DNA of 64,000 nt from an uncultured Olsenella sp. (GCA_900314535.1 OMVT01000004.1:1-64000); one strand, 5' to 3'; positions 16,268 to 25,168 are shown, numbered from the stretch's first letter. Made by a program: numbers and translations. Notes: generated from the letters alone by a model not told the origin.

Positions 16268-17199
16268 TCGGCCGTCATCTTCTTCCCCATATGCTTGCCG
16301 ACGATGCGGGCGATGATGTTGAAGGCAAGGATGCAGACCATGAGGACTGCTGCGGTGCCCGCAGACACGGCGGAGAGGTCAGGCACGACGCCCTCGGAGT
16401 TGATCTTCCAGATATGGACGGCAAGCGTCTCGGCAGGCCTGAACACGTTGAGCGGGTTCGCCTGGCTCGTGATCGGTGCTGTCCAGTTGAGAGCCGGTGC
16501 CGACTGGCCTGCCGTATAGATCAGCGCTGCTGCCTCGCCGAAGACGCGTCCTGCGGAGAGGATGACGCCGGTGACGATGGCAGGCATGGCGGCAGGGATG
16601 AGCACCTGGGTCGTTGCCTCCCAGCGGGTGAGGCCGAGAGCAAGGGCAGCGTCCCTCTGGTCGCGCGGCACTGCCTCGAGCGCCTGCTCGATGACGCGGA
16701 CCAGGATAGGCACGTTGAACATCGTGAGCGCGAGGGCGCCAGAGAGGATCGAGAAGCCCCAGCCGAACTGCAGGACGAAGATCAGCATGCCAAAGAGGCC
16801 GACGACGATCGAAGGGAGGCTCGAGAGCGTCTCGATCGCGGTCTTCGCGATGCTCGTGACAGGACCGACCGGTGCGTACTGCGTCAGGAAGATGGCACCG
16901 CCAAGAGAGATCGGGAGCGAGATAAGTAGCGTCAGGATCAAGAGATAGAACGAGTTGAAGAGCTCAGGTCCGATGCCGCCGCCTGCCTTGAACTGCTCAG
17001 GCTTCGCCGTAAGGAAGTGGATATCGAAGAGCTTGCAGGCACCCGAGACGACGATGTAGGCGATGATCGCGACAAGCGCGATGAGGATGAGCACGACGAT
17101 AGCGGTCAGGATGCCCGTTGCGATCTTGTCCTGGGTCTTGGCCATCTTCGTGGACTTCGTCGCCGTGAAGGCCGTGGCCTTCGCTTCTTCGCTAGTCAT
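16264..17199 (-). CDS. pstA: Phosphate ABC transporter permease PstA
   Basis: This 311-residue inner-membrane permease has about six transmembrane segments. The first is at about 27-55, after a Lys/Thr-rich cytosolic leader. The EAA loop that docks the PstB ATPase is seen as ALEAVPRDQRDAALALGLTRWEATTQVLIP. In part that is EAVPRDQRDAALALG, near 190-204. The segment SLPSIVVGLFGML is conserved in PstA/PstC. It overlaps pstC by 8 nt and pstB1 by 4 nt, so translation is probably coupled. Confidence 0.94.
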   Translation of the reverse strand: MTSEEAKATAFTATKSTKMAKTQDKIATGILTAIVVLILIALVAIIAYIVVSGACKLFDIHFLTAKPEQFKAGGGIGPELFNSFYLLILTLLISLPISLGGAIFLTQYAPVGPVTSIAKTAIETLSSLPSIVVGLFGMLIFVLQFGWGFSILSGALALTMFNVPILVRVIEQALEAVPRDQRDAALALGLTRWEATTQVLIPAAMPAIVTGVILSAGRVFGEAAALIYTAGQSAPALNWTAPITSQANPLNVFRPAETLAVHIWKINSEGVVPDLSAVSAGTAAVLMVCILAFNIIARIVGKHMGKKMTAE

Positions 17200-18160
17200 T
17201 CTTGGCCGCCCCCTTCCTGCCGATCAAGTGGACTATCAGGATGAAGAAGAGCGACATCACGAGAAGCACGAGAGCGAGCGACCAGAGGACATCGTTGTAG
17301 ACGGTGCCCATGGCCTCATTGCCCATGCCCATGGTAAGGACGGACGTGAGGGTCGCTGCCGGCGTGAAGAGGCCCTGCGGCATCTGGGCTGCGTTGCCGA
17401 CGACCATCTGGACGGCAAGTGCCTCGCCAAAGGCTCGGGCCATGCCCATGATGACAGCAGTCAGGATGCCCGGAAGCGCAGACGGGATCACGACGTGCAG
17501 GATCGTCTGCCACCTCGTGCAGCCAAGGCCGTAGGAGCCATCGCGATAGGCCTCAGGAACAGCGGCGAGAGCATCGGTGGAAAGCGACGTGACCGTCGGC
17601 AGGATCATGAAGGCAAGGACGATCGAGCCTGCCATGATGCCGTAGCCGGTGCCGCCTGACCAGGAGCGGACCCAGGGGACGATGATGGAAAGGCCGACAA
17701 GGCCGAAGACGACAGATGGGATGCCCGTGAGGAGCTCGATCATCGGACGGAAGACCTTGCTGCCGAAGCCCGGCTGGATCTCGACGACGAAGATTGCTGC
17801 GCCGAGCGCGAACGGAAGCGCCAGCACGCAGGAAAGGAGCGTGACAGCAAACGAGCCTGCGATCATGGGGAGAGCTCCCATGAGCGGCTGGCCATCATCG
17901 CCTGTCTGGTGCGGGTTCCAGGTCGTGCCCGTAATGAACGAGCCGAAGCTGATGCCGTCTGCCGTGAAGGTCGCAAGGCCTCTCGAGCAGACCATGAAGA
18001 TGAGCGTCACGACAAGAAGAACGACGAAGAGCACGCAGGCTCCGGTCAGGATCTTTCCCTTCCGCTCTATCCGGTACTTCGAGGAGGAGCCTTCGGCTAT
18101 GCTCCCCGCAGCACCTGTACTGTTAGTGGACACTGTTCCTCCTGAAAGTTGCAGCTGCAT
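17192..18160 (-). CDS. pstC: Phosphate ABC transporter permease PstC
   Basis: This 322-residue partner of PstA has about six transmembrane segments, the first at about 36-60. The conserved TGIPSVVFGLVGL lies near 150. The EAA loop AVPEAYRDGSYGLGCTRW lies near 205, and GMARAFGEALAVQMVVGN follows it. The N-terminal 30 residues are Ser/Thr/Gly-rich and cytosolic. It lies 73 nt after pstS. The intervening RNA can form stem-loops that may lower expression of the permeases relative to the binding protein. Confidence 0.94.
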   Translation of the reverse strand: MQLQLSGGTVSTNSTGAAGSIAEGSSSKYRIERKGKILTGACVLFVVLLVVTLIFMVCSRGLATFTADGISFGSFITGTTWNPHQTGDDGQPLMGALPMIAGSFAVTLLSCVLALPFALGAAIFVVEIQPGFGSKVFRPMIELLTGIPSVVFGLVGLSIIVPWVRSWSGGTGYGIMAGSIVLAFMILPTVTSLSTDALAAVPEAYRDGSYGLGCTRWQTILHVVIPSALPGILTAVIMGMARAFGEALAVQMVVGNAAQMPQGLFTPAATLTSVLTMGMGNEAMGTVYNDVLWSLALVLLVMSLFFILIVHLIGRKGAAKND

Positions 18161-18189
18161 GGCAAGACGGCACCTGGCGCATGTGCGCA

Positions 18190-18233
18190 GATGCCGCCTC
18201 GCATGCCGCTAAAAGGCGGCTGGGCCAAAGCCC
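18190..18233 (-). promoter_or_regulatory. Intercistronic stem-loops between pstS and pstC
   Basis: Directly after the pstS stop the minus strand reads GGGC-TTTG-GCCC, then GCCGC-CTTTTA-GCGGC. There is no long T-run, so this looks like an RNA-stabilising or attenuating structure rather than a full terminator. Such a structure would let the binding protein be made in excess of the permeases. Confidence 0.5.
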
Positions 18234-19166
18234 TTACTTGTTCGTGACGTTGCCGTCTGCGTCACGGGCGACCTTCATGCCAGTGACAGGGATGTAGCCC
18301 GTCTGCTCGACGAGGGAGCCCTGGACATCGTCGGAGAACATGTAGTCGATGAAGGCCTGCGTGGTCTCGTCAGGATCTGCTGCGGTGTACATATGCTCGT
18401 AGGCCCAGATCTTCCAGTCGTTGGTCTCGACGTTGGCTTCCTTTGCCTCGACGCCGTCGACCTTGAGTGCCTTGAAGGTGTCAGCGAAGTAGGAGAAGGC
18501 AAGGTAGGAGATGGCACCCGGGGTCTGGGCGACCATGGATGCGACGGTGCCGGAGGAATCCTGCTCCTGCGGCTTGAAGGACTCGGGGACCTTGTCGGAG
18601 CCGAGAACAGCGGACTCGAAGGTTGCACGGGTGCCGGAGCCGGAAGCGCGGTTGATGACGACGATGTCCTGATCGGAGCCGCCCACGTCCTTCCAGTTCG
18701 TGACCTCGCCCATGAAAATCTTCTTGAGGTCGGCCATGGAGATGTCGTCGACCGTGACCTCAGAGTTCACGACCGGGCCCATGCCGACAACGCAGACCTG
18801 GTTGTCCTTGAGCTTCTTTGCGTCATCCTTGTTGGAGAGCTTCTCCTCGGCGAAGACATCGGAGTTGCCGATCTGGACAGCACCCTGGGAGATCTGCGTG
18901 ATGCCCTGGCCGGAACCGCCACCCTGGACCGTGATCTGGACATCCGGGTAGGTCTCCATGAACTGCTCGGATGCAGCCTCGACGAGCGGCTGGAGTGCCG
19001 TGGAGCCGACAGCGGTGATGCTGCCGGACAGATTCTTCGTCTCGCTCGAGCTGGAGTCTGTGGTGGACGTGCTGCCACCGCCGCAGGCGGCAAGGCCGAG
19101 ACCTGCGAGTGCTGCAGCGCTTCCGCTCATAGCAAGGAAGCCGCGACGGGTAAGGCTCTTTGACAT
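18234..19166 (-). CDS. pstS: Phosphate-binding lipoprotein PstS
   Basis: PstS captures phosphate outside the membrane and delivers it to PstCA. The 310-residue precursor has a signal peptide with twin arginines (residues 7-8, TRRGFLAMSG) and a lipobox LAAC with Cys28. Both Tat export and lipid anchoring are therefore possible. A Ser/Thr linker follows. The mature domain has the phosphate-binding segments AVGSTALQPLVEAA, GGGSGQGITQ and RASGSGTRATFE, all PstS hallmarks. It is first in the pst operon with an AGGAGG ribosome site, behind a long leader and the candidate Pho promoter. Confidence 0.95.
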   Translation of the reverse strand: MSKSLTRRGFLAMSGSAAALAGLGLAACGGGSTSTTDSSSSETKNLSGSITAVGSTALQPLVEAASEQFMETYPDVQITVQGGGSGQGITQISQGAVQIGNSDVFAEEKLSNKDDAKKLKDNQVCVVGMGPVVNSEVTVDDISMADLKKIFMGEVTNWKDVGGSDQDIVVINRASGSGTRATFESAVLGSDKVPESFKPQEQDSSGTVASMVAQTPGAISYLAFSYFADTFKALKVDGVEAKEANVETNDWKIWAYEHMYTAADPDETTQAFIDYMFSDDVQGSLVEQTGYIPVTGMKVARDADGNVTNK

Positions 19167-19291
19167 ATCTGTCCCTCCTGAGACTGGGCAGCCCTTCGTG
19201 TATATTCGGAAGTTCCTGCATGGTGCAAGGCTGCCCTCTGCTGACTTGAATGCTAGGGCCTGAAAGAGCTCCGAAATCTGCGCCCACCCGT

Positions 19292-19331
19292 CTATTACGC
19301 AGCTTTGATACCGGCTTACATGTCCTTTACA
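19292..19331 (-). promoter_or_regulatory. Candidate Pho-controlled pst promoter with 11-bp direct repeats
   Basis: On the minus strand, TGTAAA (19331-19326) and TGTAAG (19320-19315) lie exactly 11 bp apart. After the second comes a 17-bp gap and then TAATAG (19297-19292) as a -10 box. PhoB/PhoP-class regulators bind tandem repeats with an 11-bp period that replace a -35 box, so this fits. A third, weaker unit (TGAACT) may lie 11 bp further upstream. The leader to pstS would be about 120 nt. Confidence 0.55.
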
Positions 19332-19448
19332 ATCCCAGTTCAGCGACTCTGTTTATATAGGGAAGCCATTGCGTGGCTTCCACAAAGGCAGTTTTCCTGC
19401 ACGGTTCTCTCCCCCGGCGCACCTCCTCTGCACACTCTGTACATAGTT

Positions 19449-19488
19449 GTCTAGGTACCTTGACATCTATTTGCTAGGTACCTAACAT
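19449..19488 (+). promoter_or_regulatory. MarR-operon promoter with twin palindromic operators
   Basis: TTGACA (19460-19465), a 17-bp spacer and TAACAT (19483-19488) form a near-consensus promoter. Two palindromes sharing AGGTACCT overlap it: GTCTAGGTACCTTGAC at 19449-19464 touches the -35 box, and TAGGTACCTA at 19475-19484 touches the -10 box. Their centres are 23 bp apart, about two helical turns. This is the expected layout for autorepression by the MarR dimer encoded next. Confidence 0.75.
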
Positions 19489-19557
19489 TTTATAGGAAAA
19501 AACATTTGCCCACCTTGCGATTCCACAGGCGGGCCCGAGAATCAGAAGAGGTGAAAC

Positions 19558-20049
19558 ATGGCAAACGGAACGGGGGCACGCTGCTGCAGGCCCCCTGAGC
19601 ATCGTTCAGAATCGACAATCGAGCACAGCATCATGCAGGACTTCGGCTACTTCGGTCACTTCATGCATGTGCACAGCGGCGGCAGGAGCGGCAAGCAGCA
19701 TATGCTCATCAAGCTCAGCCTTGCAGGCGGCACGCTCCAGCAGCGCGACCTCCAGAACTCGGAGCCGATCAGCTCCGCATCTCTGTCCGAAGTGCTGACG
19801 AAGCTCGAGCGTGAAGGTCTTATCGTGCGCACGCGCTCCGAGAAGGACAGAAGGCAGCTCGATATCACGCTGACCGATGCTGGCTGGAAAGAGGCAGAAG
19901 CGCTTGCCAAGCGCCGGCAGGCATTCGAATCCCATGCGTTCGATATCCTCACGGACAACGAGCGCACGCAGCTGCTCGAGACGCTTGACCGGCTGGTCGG
20001 TCATTGGAATGAACTGGAAGACGAGAGAAAGAAGGCGATGCCGGAGTGA
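19558..20049 (+). CDS. MarR-family transcriptional regulator
   Basis: The 163-residue regulator has a MarR winged helix: helices around 60-100 (TLQQRDLQNSEPISSASLSE, then VLTKLEREGLIVRTRSEKDR) and the wing with RTRSEKDRRQLDITLTDAG. The first helix-turn element and the DRR wing arginines are conserved. The N-terminus has two cysteines (RCCRPP), possibly redox- or metal-responsive, but this is inference. It heads a three-gene transcript with two ABC exporter subunits, overlapping the first by 4 nt (GTGA). It most likely represses its own promoter and releases on binding a toxic compound. Confidence 0.92.
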   Translation: MANGTGARCCRPPEHRSESTIEHSIMQDFGYFGHFMHVHSGGRSGKQHMLIKLSLAGGTLQQRDLQNSEPISSASLSEVLTKLEREGLIVRTRSEKDRRQLDITLTDAGWKEAEALAKRRQAFESHAFDILTDNERTQLLETLDRLVGHWNELEDERKKAMPE

Positions 20050-21914
20050 AATTGACCCGAAGCATCAAGAATGCGATGGAGGCGGGCACGGACAGCACGC
20101 TTCCAGAATACGGACTGAGGGAGATAGTGCATACGCTGGCGCAGTCGCTGCGCGAGTACCGCAAGTATGCGTGGGAGACCCCTTTGCTCGTAGCCTTCGA
20201 AGCCATCATCGAGTGCACCATTCCGTTCTTCACGGCGCAGCTCATCAATCAGATTGCAGCAGGAGAGCCGCTTGAAGGCATCATCCCTTCTGCTGTCATC
20301 TTGATCTGCCTCGCCCTGGTCTCGCTTGCGTTCGGCACCGCTGCAGGCGTCACCTGTTCCATCGGTGCGACCGGCCTTGCCAAGAACCTGAGGCATGACC
20401 TGTTCCACAAGATCCAGGGCTTCTCGTTCGCCAATATCGACCGCTTCTCTACAAGCTCGCTCGTGACGAGGCTCACGACCGATGTCACGAACGTCCAGCA
20501 GGCCTACATGATGATCATCCGCATGGCCATCCGCTGCCCGATGCTTGCCATCTTCTCCATCATCATGGCATTCATCTCCGGCGGCCCCATGGCAGTCGTC
20601 TACGTGATCGTCGCCTTCTTCCTTGGCTATGCCATCTTCAAGATCGCGCTCACAGCCATGCCGATCTTCCGCCGCATCTTCCGCAAGTACGACCGCCTGA
20701 ACGATTCCGTCGAGGAGAACGTCTCCGGCATCCGCGTCGTCAAGTCCTATGTGCGCGAGGATTACGAGAAGCAGAAGTTCAATGAGGCTTCCGGCACCCT
20801 CTATCATGACTTCGTGCACGTGGAGCGCATCCTTGCCTGGAACACGCCTCTCATGACGCTGGCAGTCGATATCATCTACACCTTCGTCATCTACTTCGGC
20901 TCGATGGCCATCGTCACGACCCAGTCGCAGGCCATGGGCGTGGGCCAGCTCTCCGCGCTCATCACCTACGGCTTCTCTCTCCTCATGAGCCTCATGATGT
21001 TCTCCATGGTCTTCGTCATGATCACGATGGCTGAAGAGTCCTCGAGGCGTATCTGCGAGGTCCTGCAGGAGAAGCCGACGCTTGCCAACCCCGAGCACCC
21101 GATCATGGAGGTGCCAGACGGCTCCGTCGATTTCGACCACGTGAGCTTCAAGTACTCCGAGAAGGCAGAGCGCCCCGCGCTCAAGGACATCGACCTCCAT
21201 ATCAAGAGCGGAGAGGTCATCGGCATCCTCGGCGGAACCGGCGCCTCGAAGTCGACCTTGATCCAGCTCATCAGCCGCCTCTACGATGCGACGGAAGGCA
21301 CCGTCAAGGTTGGTGGCCACGATGTGCGCGACTACGATCTCGACACGCTCAGGAATGAGGTCGCCGTCGTGCTTCAGAGGAACGTCCTCTTCTCCGGCAC
21401 CATCAAGGACAACCTCCGCTGGGGCAACCAGAATGCGACCGACGAGCAGATGCTCGAGGCCTGCAAGCTTGCCCAGGCAGACGAGTTCATCCAGCGCTTC
21501 CCTGACAAGTACGACACCTATATCGAGCAGGGCGGCACGAATGTCTCTGGCGGCCAGAAGCAGCGCCTCTGCATCGCCCGTGCCCTCCTGAAGAACCCGA
21601 AGGTCCTCATCCTCGACGACTCCACGAGCGCTGTCGACACGAAGACCGACCGCCTCATCCGCCAGGGCTTCAGGAGCTTCATCCCAAGCACGACCAAGAT
21701 CATCATCGCGCAGCGCACCTCCTCTATCGAGGATGCCGACCGCATCGTCGTCATGCGTGACGGCCAGATCGATGCCATCGGCACGCACGACGAGCTGCTG
21801 CGCACGAACGACATCTACCGCGAGGTCTACATGACCCAGAACAAGCAGTCCCACGACGAGAAGATGGGCATCCTCGAAAAGGATGCCGAAGCAGGAAAGG
21901 AGGCCACGAAGTGA
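20046..21914 (+). CDS. ABC exporter half-transporter, subunit with degenerate catalytic site
   Basis: The 622-residue protein has six transmembrane helices in the first about 340 residues (ABC type IV exporter fold) and a C-terminal ATPase domain. Walker A is GGTGASKST (about 396-404), with Ala/Ser variation typical of this subunit class. The signature is VSGGQKQRLCIAR. The catalytic Glu after Walker B is replaced by Asp (LILDDSTSAVDT, near 520). This marks the degenerate half of a heterodimeric exporter of the BmrC/LmrC type. The gene starts with GTG overlapping the MarR stop and overlaps the next subunit by 4 nt. Drug or peptide export is likely; substrate is unknown. Confidence 0.93.
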   Translation: MKLTRSIKNAMEAGTDSTLPEYGLREIVHTLAQSLREYRKYAWETPLLVAFEAIIECTIPFFTAQLINQIAAGEPLEGIIPSAVILICLALVSLAFGTAAGVTCSIGATGLAKNLRHDLFHKIQGFSFANIDRFSTSSLVTRLTTDVTNVQQAYMMIIRMAIRCPMLAIFSIIMAFISGGPMAVVYVIVAFFLGYAIFKIALTAMPIFRRIFRKYDRLNDSVEENVSGIRVVKSYVREDYEKQKFNEASGTLYHDFVHVERILAWNTPLMTLAVDIIYTFVIYFGSMAIVTTQSQAMGVGQLSALITYGFSLLMSLMMFSMVFVMITMAEESSRRICEVLQEKPTLANPEHPIMEVPDGSVDFDHVSFKYSEKAERPALKDIDLHIKSGEVIGILGGTGASKSTLIQLISRLYDATEGTVKVGGHDVRDYDLDTLRNEVAVVLQRNVLFSGTIKDNLRWGNQNATDEQMLEACKLAQADEFIQRFPDKYDTYIEQGGTNVSGGQKQRLCIARALLKNPKVLILDDSTSAVDTKTDRLIRQGFRSFIPSTTKIIIAQRTSSIEDADRIVVMRDGQIDAIGTHDELLRTNDIYREVYMTQNKQSHDEKMGILEKDAEAGKEATK

Positions 21915-23845
21915 GCGAGGAAGCAACCAAGAAGCAGCAGGCACCGGGCCGCGGCCATGGTGCACAGAATCCCGGCACAACGTTCAAGCGCATCATGTCG
22001 CTTGTCTTCCACTACTACCCTGGCCTCGTGACCATCCAGATCCTCTGCATCGTGGCAGCCGCCATCATCGCCTCGGTGCCTTCGATCTTCATGCAGCAGG
22101 CCATCGCCGTCGTCGAGGACACGTTCCAGACCGGCGACTGGGCAACGGCGCAGCCCCAGATTCTGCGCATCGTCCTTACGCTCATCGGATGCTACGTCGC
22201 CGCCCTTGCCTGCAACATCGGCTGGACGCAGCTTGGCGCCGTCATCTGCCAGGGCACGATGATGAAGGTCAGGAACGAGATGTTCTCTCACATGGAGGAC
22301 CTCCCGATCCGCTACTTCGACACCAACAAGCACGGCGACATCATGTCTCACTACACGAACGACGTGGATACCCTGCGCCAGTTCATCGGTCAGTCGCTCC
22401 CGAACCTCTTGACGACCATCATTGCCATGATCTCTGTCGTCTACATCATGTTCTGGTATTCCGTGCCGCTGACGCTTGTCGTCCTGGTCATGGTTGCAAT
22501 CATGATGGCCCTGACACGTGTGCTCGGCGGCCGCTCTGCCCACTTCTTCCTGGCGCAGCAGCGTGCTCTTGCGGCCGAGGAAGGCTTTGCCGAGGAATCC
22601 ATGAACGGCCAGAAGGTCATCAAGGTCTTCACGCATGAGAAGCTGACCGAAACTGACTTCGACAAGGTGAACGAGCAGCTCTTCCAGGCCTCGAAGAACG
22701 CGAACATCTACGGCAACACCCTTGGCCCCATCCTCATGAACACGGGCAACCTTGCCTACGTGATCGTCGCCCTCGCAGGCTGCATCTTCCTTGTCGCCGG
22801 CATCCCGAACCCCTCGATCTCCGGCATGATTCTGGGTATCGACATCATCGTCCCGTTCCTGAACCTCACGAAGCGCTTCGCAGGATCGATCGGCCAGGTC
22901 TCCCATCAGATCAACTTCGTCGTCATGGGCCTTGCCGGTGCCGAGCGCATCCTCTCGCTTCTCGACGAGGAGCCTGAAGAGGACAACGGCTATGTCACGC
23001 TTGTCAATGCCAAGCGCGCCAAGGATGGCTCGCTCGAGGAGACGGACGAGCGCACCGACCTCTGGGCCTGGAAGCACCCGCACGAGGATGGCTCTGTCAC
23101 CTACACCCAGCTCGAGGGCAAGGTCGACCTCTACGACGTGGACTTCGGCTATACGCCCGAGCACATCGTGCTCCACGACGTGACAATCCATGCGAAGCCG
23201 GGCCAGAAGGTCGCCTTCGTCGGTGCGACCGGTGCCGGCAAGACGACGATCACGAACCTCATCAACCGCTTCTACGATATCGACGACGGCAAGATCCGCT
23301 ACGACGACATCAACATCAACAAGATCAAGAAGGCAGACCTGAGGCGCTCCCTCGGCATGGTCCTCCAGGACACGAACCTCTTCACCGGTACCGTCATGGA
23401 CAACATCCGCTACGGCAGGCTCGACGCGACAGATGACGAATGCATCGCAGCTGCCAAGCTCGCAGGCGCCGACTCCTTCATCACGCGCCTTCCTGAGGGC
23501 TACCAGACGATGCTCAGGGACAACGCCGCTTCCCTTTCCCAGGGCCAGCGCCAGCTCATCTCGATTGCCCGCGCCGCTGTCGCAGATCCCCCTGTCATGA
23601 TCCTCGACGAGGCAACATCTTCGATCGATACCCGTACGGAACAGATCGTCCAGCGCGGCATGGATGCCCTCATGCAGGGACGCACCACCTTCGTCATTGC
23701 CCACCGCCTCTCGACGGTCAGGAACTCCGATGTGATCATCGTCCTCGACCATGGCCGCATCATCGAGCATGGCACGCACGACGAGCTCATCGCCCAGAAG
23801 GGCACCTACTACCAGCTCTACACCGGCGCCTTCGAGCTCGAATAG
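21911..23845 (+). CDS. ABC exporter half-transporter, catalytic subunit
   Basis: This 644-residue half-transporter is the partner of the preceding gene. After six transmembrane helices the ATPase domain has Walker A GATGAGKTT (about 438-446), Q-loop LGMVLQDTNLF, the signature LSQGQRQLISIARA and Walker B MILDEATSSIDT with the catalytic Glu intact, plus HRLSTVRN as switch. The combination of one degenerate and one complete site is the hallmark of asymmetric multidrug exporters. An insert of about 45 residues (around 355-400, with many Glu and Asp) precedes the ATPase domain. Start is GTG overlapping the upstream stop. A terminator follows. Confidence 0.94.
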   Translation: MSEEATKKQQAPGRGHGAQNPGTTFKRIMSLVFHYYPGLVTIQILCIVAAAIIASVPSIFMQQAIAVVEDTFQTGDWATAQPQILRIVLTLIGCYVAALACNIGWTQLGAVICQGTMMKVRNEMFSHMEDLPIRYFDTNKHGDIMSHYTNDVDTLRQFIGQSLPNLLTTIIAMISVVYIMFWYSVPLTLVVLVMVAIMMALTRVLGGRSAHFFLAQQRALAAEEGFAEESMNGQKVIKVFTHEKLTETDFDKVNEQLFQASKNANIYGNTLGPILMNTGNLAYVIVALAGCIFLVAGIPNPSISGMILGIDIIVPFLNLTKRFAGSIGQVSHQINFVVMGLAGAERILSLLDEEPEEDNGYVTLVNAKRAKDGSLEETDERTDLWAWKHPHEDGSVTYTQLEGKVDLYDVDFGYTPEHIVLHDVTIHAKPGQKVAFVGATGAGKTTITNLINRFYDIDDGKIRYDDININKIKKADLRRSLGMVLQDTNLFTGTVMDNIRYGRLDATDDECIAAAKLAGADSFITRLPEGYQTMLRDNAASLSQGQRQLISIARAAVADPPVMILDEATSSIDTRTEQIVQRGMDALMQGRTTFVIAHRLSTVRNSDVIIVLDHGRIIEHGTHDELIAQKGTYYQLYTGAFELE

Positions 23846-23867
23846 CCGAGGGTTCCAGAGAGCGTCC

Positions 23868-23897
23868 GGAGCCGGGCAGATGGCCCGGCTCCTTTCA
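23868..23897 (+). terminator. Intrinsic terminator of the MarR-ABC exporter operon
   Basis: GGAGCCGGGC and GCCCGGCTCC form a perfect 10-bp stem around AGATG, followed by TTTCAT. Confidence 0.85.
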
Positions 23898-23954
23898 TAT
23901 AGTCTCTTATCGCGGGTATCTTGGTCGCAGGGGAACTACAAGGAGAGGAAAATC

Positions 23955-25073
23955 ATGAGCGAGTACTTTGGAAAGGATGTCCCGAAGCTCGGTTTCGGCC
24001 TCATGCGCCTGCCGAAGCTTGAGGACGGCACAATCGATATCGAGCAGACGAAGCAGATGGTCGACCGCTTCCTGGCGGCAGGCTTCACCTACTTCGATAC
24101 AGCCTATGTCTACGCGGGCTCTGAGGATGCAGCGAGGCAGGCGCTCGTCGAGCGCCATCCGCGCGATTCCTACACGCTTGCGACGAAGATCAACGCAATG
24201 GCGGCATGCACGGACGAGGAATCCTGCAAGAGGCAGTTCCAGACATCGCTTGACCGCACACAGGCAGGGTATTTCGACTACTACCTGCTCCATGCCCTGC
24301 AGACCTCGAACTTCAGGAAGTACGACGACTACCACATCTGGGACTTCGTGCACGAACAGAAGGAAAAGGGCCTCGTGAAGCACATGGGCTTCTCCTTCCA
24401 TGCAACGCCTGAGCTTCTGGACGAGCTCCTGACAAAGCACCCCGAGGTCGACTTCGTGCAGCTCCAGCTGAACTACGCCGACTGGGACAATCCATCCATC
24501 ACGAGCCGTGCCAACTACGAGGTAGCACGTGCCCATGGGAAGTCCATTGTCGTCATGGAGCCTATCAAGGGCGGAACGCTCGCAGCGCCGCCTCAGCAGG
24601 TCGCCGATATCCTCAAGGCAGCCGAGCCCGAAGCCTCGCTTGCTTCCTGGGCCATCCGCTATGTCGCCTCGCTCGATGGCATCATCACGGTGCTTTCCGG
24701 CATGTCGGACATGCAGCAGATGGAGGACAACGTCTCCTACATGGAGCACTTCAAGCCGCTCACAGATGACGAGCAGGCAGCGATCAGGCGTGCACAGAAG
24801 GCGCTCGCCGAGATCGAGCAGGTGCCCTGCACGGCCTGCCACTACTGCACGCCGGGCTGCCCTGCGCACATCCATATCCCGGAAATCTTCTCAGCACTCA
24901 ACCGCGAGCTTGTCTGGGGCCAGACGGAGCATGCGAAGAAGGGCTATGAGGATGCGACGAAGGAAGGCGCCCTTGCCTCGGCCTGCCTTCACTGCGGCCA
25001 GTGCGAGCGCGCCTGCCCTCAGCAGATCAAGTGCATGAGCTGGCTCGAGCGCGCAGCAGAGGTCTTCGAATAG
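23955..25073 (+). CDS. Aldo/keto reductase with C-terminal Fe-S cluster domain
   Basis: The 372-residue protein has an aldo/keto reductase barrel with KLGFGLMRLP, the catalytic FDTAYVYAGSED (Asp, Tyr), K in TLATKINA and H in YYLLHALQ. After residue 285 it carries two cysteine groups: CTACHYCTPGC (about 293-303) and CLHCGQCERAC (about 346-356). These form a ferredoxin-like 4Fe-4S domain. Such fusions occur in anaerobes and may pass electrons from ferredoxin to a carbonyl substrate. The open frame extends further upstream, but MSEYFGKDVPKLGFG follows AAGGAGAGG and begins the domain properly. Substrate is unknown. It is monocistronic. Confidence 0.93.
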   Translation: MSEYFGKDVPKLGFGLMRLPKLEDGTIDIEQTKQMVDRFLAAGFTYFDTAYVYAGSEDAARQALVERHPRDSYTLATKINAMAACTDEESCKRQFQTSLDRTQAGYFDYYLLHALQTSNFRKYDDYHIWDFVHEQKEKGLVKHMGFSFHATPELLDELLTKHPEVDFVQLQLNYADWDNPSITSRANYEVARAHGKSIVVMEPIKGGTLAAPPQQVADILKAAEPEASLASWAIRYVASLDGIITVLSGMSDMQQMEDNVSYMEHFKPLTDDEQAAIRRAQKALAEIEQVPCTACHYCTPGCPAHIHIPEIFSALNRELVWGQTEHAKKGYEDATKEGALASACLHCGQCERACPQQIKCMSWLERAAEVFE

Positions 25074-25120
25074 GCTTCCAGAAACCTGTTCTGATAGCAT
25101 TCAGGTAGCGCTTTGCATAA

Positions 25121-25168
25121 GGTGTCCACCAATATGCATGATTTTGTGCATGTGGTGGACACCATTTT
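25121..25168 (+). terminator. Long hairpin with T-run after the Fe-S aldo/keto reductase
   Basis: GGTGTCCACC (25121-25130) and GGTGGACACC (25154-25163) pair perfectly. An inner ATGCA/TGCAT extends the stem. ATTTTTG follows. It reads as a terminator, although the 43-nt hairpin is larger than others in this window. The next 160 nt before 25328 show no recognised element. Confidence 0.7.
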
